Source: Clostridiales bacterium (GTDB lineage: Bacteria > Bacillota > Clostridia > Saccharofermentanales > Saccharofermentanaceae). From it: a DNA stretch of 64,000 nucleotides. The stretch's first letter is position 1, and each line of letters starts with the position of its first letter. Position numbers and translations under genes: made by a program. The notes below the pieces were generated by a model. That model was not told the origin of the DNA. It made no database searches and saw only the letters and a list, made by a program, of their open reading frames with translations. This document shows positions 7,838 through 16,826 of this stretch, piece after piece. The stretch is from NCBI GenBank assembly GCA_017511005.1, contig JAFWLP010000071.1, positions 1 through 64,000 of the forward strand. Direction: 5' to 3'.

Positions 7838-9163
7838 TTATGCTCCTACCGCTACAAGTACTCCCGACAATATGCAGATCGCTATGTAAGATATCGAAGT
7901 AAATATAACGCCTGCTCTGAAGTGCGGCTTTCCACGGTGAACGGTCACAGCCGTCAGACCTGCAGCAAATCCAAGCACCAGCGTGGCCCACATCGCGAGG
8001 ATCCTCTTGGGAGTATATCCGTAGATGCTGTAATAAAGGCCTAGTTTGCTCATTGCTATTACCGCAAAGATAATGCTCTCAGCCATGAGCAGGGTAACCA
8101 GTATCTTTGCCGGCAGCGGGAAACTGCCTTCTTTGTCCGTTTTCCCGAAAAGAATGATCGCAAGATACACGCACATATTTACTGCCATGATCCCGACAAG
8201 CTCAAAGAAGCCTTCCCTTGCATAATGGGATACCAGCATCCCGTCCGGAACGTCTCCCACGAACCCTCCGAGCATGTATGCAAGACGCTTGATGAAGAAC
8301 AGGATGTATGCGGATACAAACACACCCGCAGCAATGTAAACAATGGTTGCCGAAGCAGTCTTGCCTTTACCCATGAACCTGGTAAGCCACGTTGCAAAAC
8401 GCTTCTCTTTCCCGCAATCCGACTTCGCGCTTCTTGACATGAGTCCATACAGATAGAAACAGACAGGTATGGCGAATATCAGTCTCGGAATGATATCGTA
8501 GAGTTGAATCTCACCTATATAGTCTTCAATGCCGCTAAACAGATTATCAAAGAAATTGCCCAGGTCTTCATCGATCGAGGACATGAGACTTACCGAAATG
8601 ATCAGAAGAACAACCATTATGATAATGAAGATCACGGCACCGATATGATTTTTCTTCTTAACGGCAGATTCATCCCCATCCGCGTTCTGCTTTCCGAAGC
8701 ATTTCCAGTCGGTGATGTAATTTGGAAAACCCGCAAAGGATTTTACATAGAAGCCGTGAATAAGATCTGCAGGAATAAAGCCGGACGTCCTGCCGCCAAG
8801 AAGGATACCGTTTGAAATAAGCACGGAATAAACAGCGCACAGATGCATCGCGAAAACGGATAATTCCGGCTCAGGTCCTATGGTTGCGGTAAGTCCTGCA
8901 AGTAAAGTCATTACATACCAGAATACCGTTTCTTTCGTCGGGATGCTGACCGGATCCCGCCTTCCCCGTCTTACTATCTCGTTCACAAGAATGAATAATA
9001 ATGCAAAGACCGGATATGACAGAGCTATCGTGAGTTTACCGTCCAGAAATGACGGACCCCATTCTGCGGTTTCAGTGAAATCGAATACAAGCCTTATATA
9101 AGCATACGCCAAAGGATAGGCCAGGATAATTCCCAGCCTTTGAAATACTATCTGTTTGTTCAT
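7838..9163 (-). CDS. DUF4173/DUF4153-type polytopic membrane protein
   Basis: A 441-residue protein with about eleven predicted membrane helices. The segments HYAREGFFELVGIM (near 325) and YGYTPKRILAMWA (near 390) are the characteristic conserved parts of the DUF4173 family of unknown function. It is the last gene of a leftward trio with a DUF2975 membrane protein (9390) and a small Xre regulator (9170). The regulator's stop lies 6 bp before this gene's ATG. The grouping suggests a membrane-signalling or envelope function controlled by the linked repressor, which is an inference. Confidence 0.8.
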   Translation of the reverse strand: MNKQIVFQRLGIILAYPLAYAYIRLVFDFTETAEWGPSFLDGKLTIALSYPVFALLFILVNEIVRRGRRDPVSIPTKETVFWYVMTLLAGLTATIGPEPELSVFAMHLCAVYSVLISNGILLGGRTSGFIPADLIHGFYVKSFAGFPNYITDWKCFGKQNADGDESAVKKKNHIGAVIFIIIMVVLLIISVSLMSSIDEDLGNFFDNLFSGIEDYIGEIQLYDIIPRLIFAIPVCFYLYGLMSRSAKSDCGKEKRFATWLTRFMGKGKTASATIVYIAAGVFVSAYILFFIKRLAYMLGGFVGDVPDGMLVSHYAREGFFELVGIMAVNMCVYLAIILFGKTDKEGSFPLPAKILVTLLMAESIIFAVIAMSKLGLYYSIYGYTPKRILAMWATLVLGFAAGLTAVTVHRGKPHFRAGVIFTSISYIAICILSGVLVAVGA

Positions 9164-9169
9164 CGGTGA

Positions 9170-9373
9170 TCAGTCCTCTCTGAACTCGAGAATGTCTCCG
9201 GGCTGGCAGTCCAGCGCCTTACATATATCGTTTAATGTGGAAAACCTTACGGCTTTTGCCTTCTGGTTTTTAAGTATCGACAGATTCGCCTGTGTGATCC
9301 CGATCTTCGCAGCCAGTTCGCCGGAGGAGATCTTGCGCTTTGCCATCATTACATCAAGATTTACAACTATCAT
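9170..9373 (-). CDS. Small Xre-family transcriptional regulator (YozG-like)
   Basis: A 67-residue single-domain helix-turn-helix protein of the Xre/Cro superfamily. The recognition region is SGELAAKIGITQANLSILKN, followed by STLNDICKALDCQPGDILEF. Such stand-alone regulators are commonly found beside DUF2975 membrane proteins, as here (9390-9842 upstream, 16 bp gap). GGAGGAGAACC precedes its ATG. It likely represses its own operon. Confidence 0.88.
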   Translation of the reverse strand: MIVVNLDVMMAKRKISSGELAAKIGITQANLSILKNQKAKAVRFSTLNDICKALDCQPGDILEFRED

Positions 9374-9389
9374 GGTTCTCCTCCTTTCC

Positions 9390-9842
9390 TCAGATCGTAA
9401 GATCCATCTCTTCCTTCATGGTGATCGCCTTGGCGAACACAACCCTTATGCTGAGAACCACAAGCGCCATGAACAGCGCAACTATCGTGAGTATCCAGCA
9501 TCCGCTCCAGATAAAACCGCCTGCTACGCAGTCTATGGCAATTCCTATCAGTGCCGCGGTAATTATCATCATAAGCTTTGTGTTCTCTCTGTCAAACACT
9601 TTGTCCTTGCTCATGTTGCACAACATCTTAAACAACGGAATGAGCACCGTGTAGCCGCCGACCGTCCCGATATAGAAAACCACACCAAGTGCTATGACTC
9701 TCGGCTGGTCCGTAACCTCAGCCCAACAATATGCTATGTACTTTGTAATTATGACCCCGCAAACGTCCGCTACAACAGCCATGGCGGTAAACAGGATCGT
9801 CGCTATCTTCGCCCATCTAAGGACAACATCATCATATCGCAT
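9390..9842 (-). CDS. DUF2975 domain membrane protein
   Basis: The start is placed at the ATG at 9842, since GGAGG lies 10 bases upstream; the longer frame starts inside that leader. The 150-residue product has four membrane helices (about 10-30, 45-65, 90-110, 120-140) and matches the DUF2975 family, which is habitually paired with a YozG-like repressor. It is the first gene of the DUF2975-Xre-DUF4173 operon. Confidence 0.82.
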   Translation of the reverse strand: MRYDDVVLRWAKIATILFTAMAVVADVCGVIITKYIAYCWAEVTDQPRVIALGVVFYIGTVGGYTVLIPLFKMLCNMSKDKVFDRENTKLMMIITAALIGIAIDCVAGGFIWSGCWILTIVALFMALVVLSIRVVFAKAITMKEEMDLTI

Positions 9843-9980
9843 AGACGCTATTCCTCCAAAAAACAGATTAAGCATGCTTTATACTCAGCATACTAACACA
9901 GCGTTTTTTGTTTTTCAAGAGTTTTTTATCGTTTTTCGATATATTTTTCTTGTTTGGCATACGCAGGCTTACAGCAAAAG

Positions 9981-10020
9981 TAAAGAGGCTGTCCCCGTTA
10001 TGCACTTTTGAAACAGCCCC
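9981..10020 (-). terminator. Intrinsic terminator of the carboxypeptidase operon
   Basis: GGCTGT/ACAGCC form the stem around a 20-nt loop, with CTCTTTACTTTT after it on the minus strand. It lies 25 bp past the stop of the M15 peptidase gene. Confidence 0.6.
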
Positions 10021-10044
10021 TAAATAATCACAAAAATATAAAAC

Positions 10045-11151
10045 TCAGCCCATACCGTAGCTTACGATATCCCAGCCGCCCTTCTCGTTCCTGCCAAGCC
10101 AGAATTCATAGTCCGTGTAGTCATAATCAGCCATCCAGATATCGCCGCCGTCTTCAGGCGAGTGGAAATCGATCACAAACTTCATCAGTTCCTTGTAATC
10201 GTATCCGTCACCGAGCGAATTGAGCCATTCAAGGTTTTCCTCGTTGCAGGCATCATCACCCGCATAACGTATCTCACGAAGCTCACAGCCTTCCCATGAA
10301 GCAAACAGGCACTTGATCTGGACAACGGCGTCCATCATCTCTTCCATCGAATAAAGCGAGGAGATTTCCATGATGAGCAGGACACGTCCCGGTTCGACAA
10401 CGCCAAGATATTCTTCAAGCGTAAGATTGCCTGACATTATCACATTGGCAATCTCGGTACTGTCCACATAGCGGAGGTGCCAGGGTTCATAACCGTAACC
10501 CGTGATATGCTCGCTGCCTGAGATATAGCGGAGTATAAATCCGTAATCTGCAAGCTTTGAATGGATCTTGTTCCATATCTCCGGATACTGCACCATATCC
10601 TCATTGTAATAGACATCCGTAAAGCTTCCGTCATCTCCTTTGAGCCTGAAGTAAAGGTCTATGGCAAGTCCGGTGTGATGTTCGGAATAACCCGGCTGAG
10701 CTACTGTCTTAGCCGCGTAATCCGCACCGTATTTCTCTATGAAACGGTCCATAATATCCTGCTGTTCTGCAACCGTTCTGCGGCCGGAATCAAGCTCAAG
10801 ATATATTCCGTCATTCTTCTCGAGATCATCCTTCAGAAGAAGATAAGCATCATAGGTCTTCTTCTCTACCTCTACCGTGTCTCCGACAGAATTCGTAACA
10901 GTTACAGTCTCAAGAGATTCTTCCCAACCGTCAGGCAGTTTGTTGAGCTTGTTTACCAGCACAAGGTAGTCTATGCCTTCCTGCTGAGTCTCCTGATCCT
11001 CCGTCTCCTGCGGCTGCGTTGCGGTCTCAGTAACAGCCTCCGTCTGTGTCGTCTGATCGGATGTTGTCTCCTGCTGCGGCTTAGCCTTTGAGCATGATGC
11101 CAGCGTTAAGAGCATACATCCTGTAAGTATCAGACTGAACGTTTTCTTCAT
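10045..11151 (-). CDS. Lipoprotein D-alanyl-D-alanine carboxypeptidase, M15B family
   Basis: A 368-residue exported lipoprotein (lipobox LASC near residues 17-20) with a Thr/Glu/Gln-rich tether to about residue 60. The catalytic domain (about 65-235) is of the VanY/DdcA zinc-peptidase type: LDSGRRTVAEQQ, the metal-binding SEHHTGLAIDLYF, and the third ligand in PWHLRYV. It trims terminal D-Ala from peptidoglycan stem peptides outside the membrane. The last 120 residues form an extra domain I do not recognise. The start codon overlaps the stop of the upstream HAD phosphatase gene by 4 bases, so the two are translationally coupled. Confidence 0.88.
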   Translation of the reverse strand: MKKTFSLILTGCMLLTLASCSKAKPQQETTSDQTTQTEAVTETATQPQETEDQETQQEGIDYLVLVNKLNKLPDGWEESLETVTVTNSVGDTVEVEKKTYDAYLLLKDDLEKNDGIYLELDSGRRTVAEQQDIMDRFIEKYGADYAAKTVAQPGYSEHHTGLAIDLYFRLKGDDGSFTDVYYNEDMVQYPEIWNKIHSKLADYGFILRYISGSEHITGYGYEPWHLRYVDSTEIANVIMSGNLTLEEYLGVVEPGRVLLIMEISSLYSMEEMMDAVVQIKCLFASWEGCELREIRYAGDDACNEENLEWLNSLGDGYDYKELMKFVIDFHSPEDGGDIWMADYDYTDYEFWLGRNEKGGWDIVSYGMG

Positions 11152-12359
11152 TTCCTTGTTACTCCTTCACCGTAGATCGTTGTCCAGTCGTTCTTCATCG
11201 AGACAGCGATCCAGTTATTGTCTTTGCAGAGATCTCTCATCTTGTCTGCTTTTGATGTGTTGCCGTTCTCACGCTCGAGATCGTCACAGCAGAGCATGAA
11301 CGCAAGGCTCTTATACTTGTTATTCATAATAGTAAAATTAGCCATCGCGGAATCGCCCGTGCTGTTACCGAAAGAGAGAACAGGCTGAATACCGATCTCA
11401 GTCATTATAGCCGTTACTTTGTTCATGTCGAGAGTCTTGATTATAAATTCTCCGCCGGTTACGAGCTTATCCTTATCGGTAAAGGTATATTCCATTCCGT
11501 CAACATCACCCTGATTCGAAGCTACGAGAAGCTCATCAGATCCGATAAGCTGATTTCTTGGAATGTTGACCGATCCCTTGATAAGTCCTCTTACGATCAG
11601 TCTGTCGGTACCGCTTACGATATAGACCTTAAAATCATTTGCCTGAAGATAATCGATAACCTGAAGCATCGGCTTATAGAAAGCTTCTCCCCTTGTCATT
11701 CCGTTATATCCCGGAGCAGGCTGATTCTTAAACATCTCAACGTAATCTTCAAATTCATCTATGGTCATGCCGGCGAAAGCCATGGCAACAGCCTGACCGT
11801 GTTCCATCATTGAGACCTCAACGTTCTTGTCTCCGTCGAATTTTGCCTGAAGACGTGTTGCAACGTCTTTCTCAAAAGCCGAAGCCTTGTCCTTATATGA
11901 AGGATCTTCAAGCACGCGGTAAACAAGGAGGCAGTGATCGAAATAATACGGGTCAGTCTCACAGAGGATCGTTCCGTCCATGTCGAAAACAGCTATCCTG
12001 TCCTCAACCGGAATATAATCCGCACTGGTCTCGTCCGTAATTGCTTCCATGTATGAGACCAAAGCTTTCTTGGCTTCGGCATCTGCTGTCCACAAAGAAA
12101 GATAATCTGTCTCTTCATCGACATTCTCTTCCGCGATCTCAGTCTCTTCCGAAGAAGCCGGAACCTCCTCGGTTTCTGTAATCTCTGTCACGGCAGCCTC
12201 GGTTGCCGCAGCTGAGCTTTCCGTAGCAGGCCTTGCCGAAGAATCACGCAATCCCTTAACGCCGATTATAAGCACCACTATTACCGAAGCGAGAGCAACT
12301 ACAACTGATGTTGCAGCAATTGCCTTCCAGTTTCTTAACTGTTTATCCTGATTGTCCAT
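11148..12359 (-). CDS. Membrane-anchored, extracytoplasmic HAD-family phosphatase
   Basis: A 403-residue protein. One membrane helix (about 13-36) is followed by an Ala/Thr/Ser/Glu-rich linker (to about 95) and a haloacid-dehalogenase hydrolase domain. The nucleophile motif is VFDMDGTIL, motif II is IVSGTD, and the acidic motif IV is FGNSTGDSAM. The topology (short basic interior, long acidic exterior linker) places the phosphatase outside the cell, which is unusual for this superfamily. The coupled M15 carboxypeptidase downstream suggests a wall- or phosphate-scavenging role; this is inference. AGGAGG precedes the ATG and an inverted repeat at 12374-12393 lies at the presumed promoter. Confidence 0.85.
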   Translation of the reverse strand: MDNQDKQLRNWKAIAATSVVVALASVIVVLIIGVKGLRDSSARPATESSAAATEAAVTEITETEEVPASSEETEIAEENVDEETDYLSLWTADAEAKKALVSYMEAITDETSADYIPVEDRIAVFDMDGTILCETDPYYFDHCLLVYRVLEDPSYKDKASAFEKDVATRLQAKFDGDKNVEVSMMEHGQAVAMAFAGMTIDEFEDYVEMFKNQPAPGYNGMTRGEAFYKPMLQVIDYLQANDFKVYIVSGTDRLIVRGLIKGSVNIPRNQLIGSDELLVASNQGDVDGMEYTFTDKDKLVTGGEFIIKTLDMNKVTAIMTEIGIQPVLSFGNSTGDSAMANFTIMNNKYKSLAFMLCCDDLERENGNTSKADKMRDLCKDNNWIAVSMKNDWTTIYGEGVTRK

Positions 12360-12373
12360 CTTTTCCCTCCTGA

Positions 12374-12393
12374 AATAAGCTTATATGCTTATT
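12374..12393. promoter_or_regulatory. Inverted repeat in the leader of the HAD-carboxypeptidase operon
   Basis: AATAAGC-TTATAT-GCTTATT is a perfect 7-bp inverted repeat, 15 bp before the HAD phosphatase ATG. It could be an operator or an mRNA hairpin. The rest of 12394-12577 is A+T-rich. I see no gene there except a nine-codon frame with a good ribosome site that is too short to support. Confidence 0.35.
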
Positions 12394-12577
12394 CTATTGT
12401 TTTATTATTTTGTTTTTATTTGTTTTAAGCAAACAATTCGTGTCCAATATGTGTCCTTGATCTGCTCAACAACAAGATTTAATCATTAGGAAACGTCCCG
12501 GACAATTATCAAAACCTGGAGGAAATGTCGGTTAAGCAACAAAGCATGTCCTGACTGTTTATTATCCTGTGGTACGC

Positions 12578-12624
12578 ATAAAACAGGACTGTACCCTAAT
12601 CTGCCGGTCTGTGATACAGTCCTG
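12578..12624 (-). terminator. Intrinsic terminator of the DUF362 gene
   Basis: A perfect 10-bp stem, CAGGACTGTA/TACAGTCCTG, is followed on the minus strand by TTTTATG, 45 bp beyond the stop. Confidence 0.75.
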
Positions 12625-12668
12625 CGGATCAACAACTGAAACACGTGTAAAGGTTCAGCCTCACACCT

Positions 12669-13793
12669 TTATTTCATCTTTACCAGTTCATACTCTCGTG
12701 AACCGATCCCGATCTTCTCGGCATGTTCAAGCGTCTCCGCCCAGGATACGTTTGGATTGTTATTGTGCCATACATCACCGTGATCATGGAAATGAGGACT
12801 AGCCATATTGTCACCTAACTGACTGTTTCTGATGGGTTCCGCCTTAGAGCAGAGATCAACGCACGCCTGATCCAATGCAACCGGATCAAATGAAGCGAGC
12901 ATTCCGATGTCAGGAAGTATCGGCGCATCATTCTCGCCGTGGCAGTCACAGTTCGGTGATACATCCGTTATAAGACTTATATGGAAACACGGTCTTCCGC
13001 TGACGACGGCGGCCGTATATTCGGCCATCCTGCATCCGAGCATCTGAGGAGCATCCCAGTTGTCATTTTCTATCGCATCGAAAGCGCATGCTCCGATGCA
13101 GCGTCCGCAGCCTTTGCATTTATCAGGATCGATCCATGCTTTGTTTCCGTCGTAACTGATGGCATCCGAACCGCACTCTTTCGCGCAGCGGCGGCACCCT
13201 CTGCACTTATCCGTAATGACGTGCGGATGTCCGCTCTGATGCTGCTGCATCTTCCCTGCGCGGCTTCCGCATCCCATTCCTATGTTCTTGATCGTTCCGC
13301 CAAAACCTGCTGCCTCGTGGCCTTTGAAATGCGTCAGAGAAACAAATATATCAGCATCCATTACGGCACGGCCTATATAAGCTTCTTTGCAATACTCCCC
13401 GTTCGGGACCGGAACGATTATGTCATCTGTTCCGCGAAGACCGTCAGCGATTATGATCTGACACCCGGTCGTAACAGTGTTAAACCCGTTCATGTTGGCA
13501 CAGTCCATATGTTCCAGAGCATGTTTACGGCTTCCGGGATATAAAGTATTGCAGTCCGTAAGAAAAGGCAGGCCGCCCTGTTCTTTGATGACATCGGCGA
13601 CAGCTTTGGCATAATTAGGTCTCAGGTAAGCGAGGTTTCCAAGTTCCCCGAAATGCATCTTGATCGCGACAAACTTACCGTCCATATCGATCTTTCCTAT
13701 CCCGGCAAGCCTTATCAGCTTTTGCAGTTTTGCGGTAAGCGGCACTCCCAGACCGGTCCTGAAATCGGTAAAATATACTTTCGGCTTATCCAT
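12669..13793 (-). CDS. DUF362 protein with two 4Fe-4S ferredoxin motifs
   Basis: I start it at the ATG at 13793 because AGGAGG lies 7 bases before it; an upstream TTG would be only 1 base from that site. The 374-residue protein has a DUF362 domain (conserved HFGELGN, SLTHFKGHEAAGFGG) split by a ferredoxin insert near residues 190-245 carrying two clusters, CRGCRRCAKECG and CKGCGRCIGACA. Members are presumed iron-sulfur redox proteins or maturation factors without a proven reaction. It is cytoplasmic. The divergent-looking AraC gene upstream is on the same strand, 12 bp away, so it may be co-transcribed with that regulator. Confidence 0.85.
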   Translation of the reverse strand: MDKPKVYFTDFRTGLGVPLTAKLQKLIRLAGIGKIDMDGKFVAIKMHFGELGNLAYLRPNYAKAVADVIKEQGGLPFLTDCNTLYPGSRKHALEHMDCANMNGFNTVTTGCQIIIADGLRGTDDIIVPVPNGEYCKEAYIGRAVMDADIFVSLTHFKGHEAAGFGGTIKNIGMGCGSRAGKMQQHQSGHPHVITDKCRGCRRCAKECGSDAISYDGNKAWIDPDKCKGCGRCIGACAFDAIENDNWDAPQMLGCRMAEYTAAVVSGRPCFHISLITDVSPNCDCHGENDAPILPDIGMLASFDPVALDQACVDLCSKAEPIRNSQLGDNMASPHFHDHGDVWHNNNPNVSWAETLEHAEKIGIGSREYELVKMK

Positions 13794-13805
13794 ATCCAAA
13801 CCTCC

Positions 13806-14717
13806 TTATTTATGATCTCTTACAAACAGTTTTCTGTATTCTCCGGGCGCAAGTCCCTTCTCCTCGCGGAACACCCTGTTGAAACTCGGGATGCTCTGGA
13901 ATCCGGACAGCATGGCAACCTCCGTCAGCGTCCTTCCGTCTTCTGCAAGCAGTTCGGCAGCCTTCTCGAGCCTTATCGTGTTCAGCCACTTGCTGTAATT
14001 CATTCCCGTTACATTCTTGAATATCCGTGAGAAGTATTCCCTGCTGATCCCCGCCATCTCAGCCATGGCACCCTGTGACAGATCGTCCGCAGTCAGATTG
14101 TTCTTAATGTAATCGGTGACAGTCATCATGCGCCTCATGACATCATCACTTAACCCGTACTGCACATCATCAGTAAGCTCCGGTGCGAGTTCCTTCCTGT
14201 ATTCGAGCAGAGTCAGCATAAACTCCATAAGGAGCATGCAACACCTTATCTCCTTGTCAGTTCTCTCGGAGAAGAATATGTCCTTCATCTGATACGCGAT
14301 CGTTTTAAGCCGTGCCGCAAGTTCCGGATGCGTCTGCACGCATATGATATGTAGATTGCGGTACATGTGCATGATGCGCCTGAGATCGAAAAGCGAATTT
14401 ATGAAAGCATTCGAGAACTGGATAACAAGAGAATCTTCGCGGTTTGCGTCAACGATGGAATGCATCTCCATGGGCCACACGAGAACAAAATCATCAGGAA
14501 CGAGTTTATAAGTATTCTTGCCGACGCAGTATATGTTAGTCCTGCCCGGACCAACCAGCAGGATCTCCCCGTAGGAATGCCAGTGAGCTTGATAGCTTCT
14601 CTCTTTGAAGCCTGTCGACATGTTGAAGGCGCTCACATGGTCAAAATCATATATCTCGTAATTACTGTAATCCATATATCCGATAACCTGCCTTTTATAT
14701 ATTTTAATATTCTGCAT
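13806..14717 (-). CDS. AraC-family transcriptional regulator
   Basis: A 303-residue regulator with an N-terminal cupin-like ligand domain (AHWHSYGEILLVGPG, about 44-60) and a C-terminal pair of helix-turn-helix motifs (about 200-300: LSQGAMAEMAGISREYFSRIFKN and LTEVAMLSGFQSIPSFNRVFREEKG). Such regulators sense small sugars or related ligands. The start could instead be the ATG at 14675 (MDYSNYEIYD), since neither has a strong ribosome site. It lies upstream of the DUF362 gene and divergent from the MATE gene at 14879, either of which may be its target. Confidence 0.85.
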   Translation of the reverse strand: MQNIKIYKRQVIGYMDYSNYEIYDFDHVSAFNMSTGFKERSYQAHWHSYGEILLVGPGRTNIYCVGKNTYKLVPDDFVLVWPMEMHSIVDANREDSLVIQFSNAFINSLFDLRRIMHMYRNLHIICVQTHPELAARLKTIAYQMKDIFFSERTDKEIRCCMLLMEFMLTLLEYRKELAPELTDDVQYGLSDDVMRRMMTVTDYIKNNLTADDLSQGAMAEMAGISREYFSRIFKNVTGMNYSKWLNTIRLEKAAELLAEDGRTLTEVAMLSGFQSIPSFNRVFREEKGLAPGEYRKLFVRDHK

Positions 14718-14878
14718 GCAATACTACTTTCAGATTATTGACTTTTAATGTTTCACTTTTTGTTTTCGGGTCTGACAAAAAATGATAAATGGCATGGCGA
14801 TTTGTGAGAAGGATAATCCGGAGACTAATACTATAATGCCAACCGAAAAAGAATACAGATACCGGAGATAAAGTAAGA

Positions 14879-16195
14879 ATGAAGAGTAATATCACGGATA
14901 TGACACAGGGAAGTCCGACAAGACACATCCTTCTTTTCGCCCTGCCTACTCTTATAGGAAACATCTTTCAGCAGATATATAACCTTGCCGATTCGATCAT
15001 CGTAGGCAATTACGTCGGTTCTGACGCATTTGCAGCCGTTGGTGCAACGTCATCCATCACGTTTCTTTTCTTCGCTCTCTGCAACGGCATAGGAAGCGGC
15101 GGAGGTGTTGTCGTTTCCCAGTATTACGGAGCCCGCGATGATAAGAACGTAAAGAAATGCATAGTCAACAGCGGCATCATTATGCTGATCGTCCCGGTGG
15201 TCTTCGGCATACTTGGATTTACGTTAAGTCCGCTGCTTCTGAAGCTTCTCAACACCCCGGACAACATTATGGCAGATGCGGTCCTCTATACCCGCTTTAT
15301 GTGTGCCGGCCTTCTTTTTGTCTCACTGTACAACTTCCTGTCTTCGATGCTGAAAGCACTCGGGGATTCAAAGAGTCCTTTGTATTTTCTGATCATCTCG
15401 ACCATTATCAATGTGGTAATGGACATTCTTCTTGTCGTAGTGATCCCCATGGGCATCATGGGAGCCGCTCTTGCGACAGTCATTGCACAGTTCATATCAG
15501 TGCTGCTCAGTGCCGTCTATGCATATAAAAAGAATCCTTATTTCCGCATCAGTCGGGAAGACATCACCGTTTCATTCAGGATGATCGGAAAGATCGTGCG
15601 TTTAGGTGTGCCGATGTCCCTTCAGTTCGCCCTGATCGCCATATCTTCAATGGCTCTCCAGCGTGTGGTCAACGGCTTCGGAACCACAGCCATCACGGCC
15701 TTTACGGCAACCAACAGGATCGAACAGTTTATCCATCAGCCTTATATGACACTCGCCGCTTCACTTGCTACATTCAGCGGTCAGAATTACGGTGCAAAAA
15801 GGAACGACCGTGTCCTTGCGGGTTACAGGAAAAGCCTCGTCATCATGATCATCCTTACCGCTTTCCTAATGCTTGCCATGCAGACGCTTGGGCAGACGCT
15901 CATCGGCTTCTTTATCTCCAAAGAAGAGGTAAACGCCAACGCGGTTATCGCCCTTGGCGCAAAGGGATTGAGAATAACGAGCATGTTCTATCTCTCGCTC
16001 GGCATGATCTATGTCGTCCGCGGTGTTCTCACAGGCATCGGAGACGCTTTCTTTGCGCTGTTCAATGGTGTTATCGAGGTTATCGGAAGATTCACCATAC
16101 CGTTGTTCCTGACAGTTATCTCGGATACGGCGAAGCGGGGATCTGGATTTCCTCCGGGCTTGTATGGCTGCTCAGCGGTGTTACCGCATGGATAA
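14879..16195 (+). CDS. MATE-family efflux transporter, C-terminus frameshifted
   Basis: A multidrug/toxin extrusion (MATE) cation antiporter of the clostridial type: GSPTRHILLFALPTLIGNIFQQIYNLADSIIVG at the start and eleven clear helices in tandem halves. The reading frame ends at 16195 with an unrelated tail (from about TVISDTAKRG on). The expected last helix and tail continue in another frame up to a stop at 16318-16320. A single missing base near 16112-16128 would explain this. The intact protein would be about 480 residues. Either the gene is broken, leaving an 11-helix product, or the base is a sequencing error. It is divergent from the AraC gene. Confidence 0.85.
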   Translation: MKSNITDMTQGSPTRHILLFALPTLIGNIFQQIYNLADSIIVGNYVGSDAFAAVGATSSITFLFFALCNGIGSGGGVVVSQYYGARDDKNVKKCIVNSGIIMLIVPVVFGILGFTLSPLLLKLLNTPDNIMADAVLYTRFMCAGLLFVSLYNFLSSMLKALGDSKSPLYFLIISTIINVVMDILLVVVIPMGIMGAALATVIAQFISVLLSAVYAYKKNPYFRISREDITVSFRMIGKIVRLGVPMSLQFALIAISSMALQRVVNGFGTTAITAFTATNRIEQFIHQPYMTLAASLATFSGQNYGAKRNDRVLAGYRKSLVIMIILTAFLMLAMQTLGQTLIGFFISKEEVNANAVIALGAKGLRITSMFYLSLGMIYVVRGVLTGIGDAFFALFNGVIEVIGRFTIPLFLTVISDTAKRGSGFPPGLYGCSAVLPHG

Positions 16196-16320
16196 GGTAC
16201 AGGACATATTTCCGTTCAAAGGCCGGGGTGCCGGCACATTCCGTAAGTATTTTCCAGGGCAAAAGAAAAGCGCTGCTGGACAGGTCCTTTCATGCGCTTT
16301 CCCATAAATATCATTCCTGA
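16112..16320 (+). pseudogene. Out-of-frame C-terminal part of the MATE transporter
   Basis: From the region of the shift the second frame reads YLGYGEAGIWISSG, then LVWLLSGVTAWIRY, RTYFRSKAG, and ends at TGA (16318-16320). This is exactly what a MATE last helix and basic tail look like. It has no start of its own and makes sense only as the continuation of the gene at 14879. Confidence 0.7.
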
Positions 16321-16339
16321 TAACAAGAGCCGGCACCGG

Positions 16340-16822
16340 TTATCTGTTGTCAACCTTCTCGGGATACATGTCATGGTGGAAGAGCCTGTCTTCCGCAACT
16401 TTTTCCCATTTTGTTCCGGGTTTTCCGTAATTGCAGTACGGATCGATCGATATTCCGCCGCGGGGCGTGAACTTGCCCCAGACTTCAATGTATTTGGGGT
16501 CCATGAGCTTTATCAGATCCTTCATGATTATATTCACGCAATCCTCATGGAAATCCCCGTGATTGCGGAAAGAGAACAGATATAGCTTCAGTGATTTGCT
16601 CTCCACCATTCTTTCCGACGGCACATAGGATATCGTGATCGTGGCAAAATCAGGCTGGCCCGTAATGGGACAGAGACTGGTGAATTCGGGGCAGTTGAAC
16701 TTCACGAAATAATCATTATCCGGATGCTTGTTCACGAATGCCTCCAACACACCGGGATCGTAATCCTGACTGTAGACCGTTCCGTTGCTTCCGAGCTTTG
16801 TAAGACCTTCTTTTTCGCGCAT
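16340..16822 (-). CDS. queF: NADPH-dependent preQ0 reductase QueF
   Basis: The start is set at the ATG at 16822 (AGGGGTG 7 bases upstream), four bases after the queT stop, giving 160 residues, the normal length of the short QueF type. It reduces preQ0 (7-cyano-7-deazaguanine) to preQ1 in queuosine biosynthesis. The catalytic cysteine is in [15 protein letters not shown], with [20 protein letters not shown] as the family signature and the substrate Glu/His in it. It is the second gene of the riboswitch-controlled queT-queF operon. Confidence 0.95.
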   Translation of the reverse strand: MREKEGLTKLGSNGTVYSQDYDPGVLEAFVNKHPDNDYFVKFNCPEFTSLCPITGQPDFATITISYVPSERMVESKSLKLYLFSFRNHGDFHEDCVNIIMKDLIKLMDPKYIEVWGKFTPRGGISIDPYCNYGKPGTKWEKVAEDRLFHHDMYPEKVDNR

Positions 16823-16826
16823 TTGA

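Noticed and set aside
9156..9896. Rightward 246-codon frame
   Set aside because: It overlaps the Xre and DUF2975 genes on the other strand, both of which match families and have good ribosome sites.
12525..12560. Nine-codon frame with a good ribosome site
   Set aside because: It has GGAGG and ATG, but nine codons with no conservation evidence are too little to support a gene.
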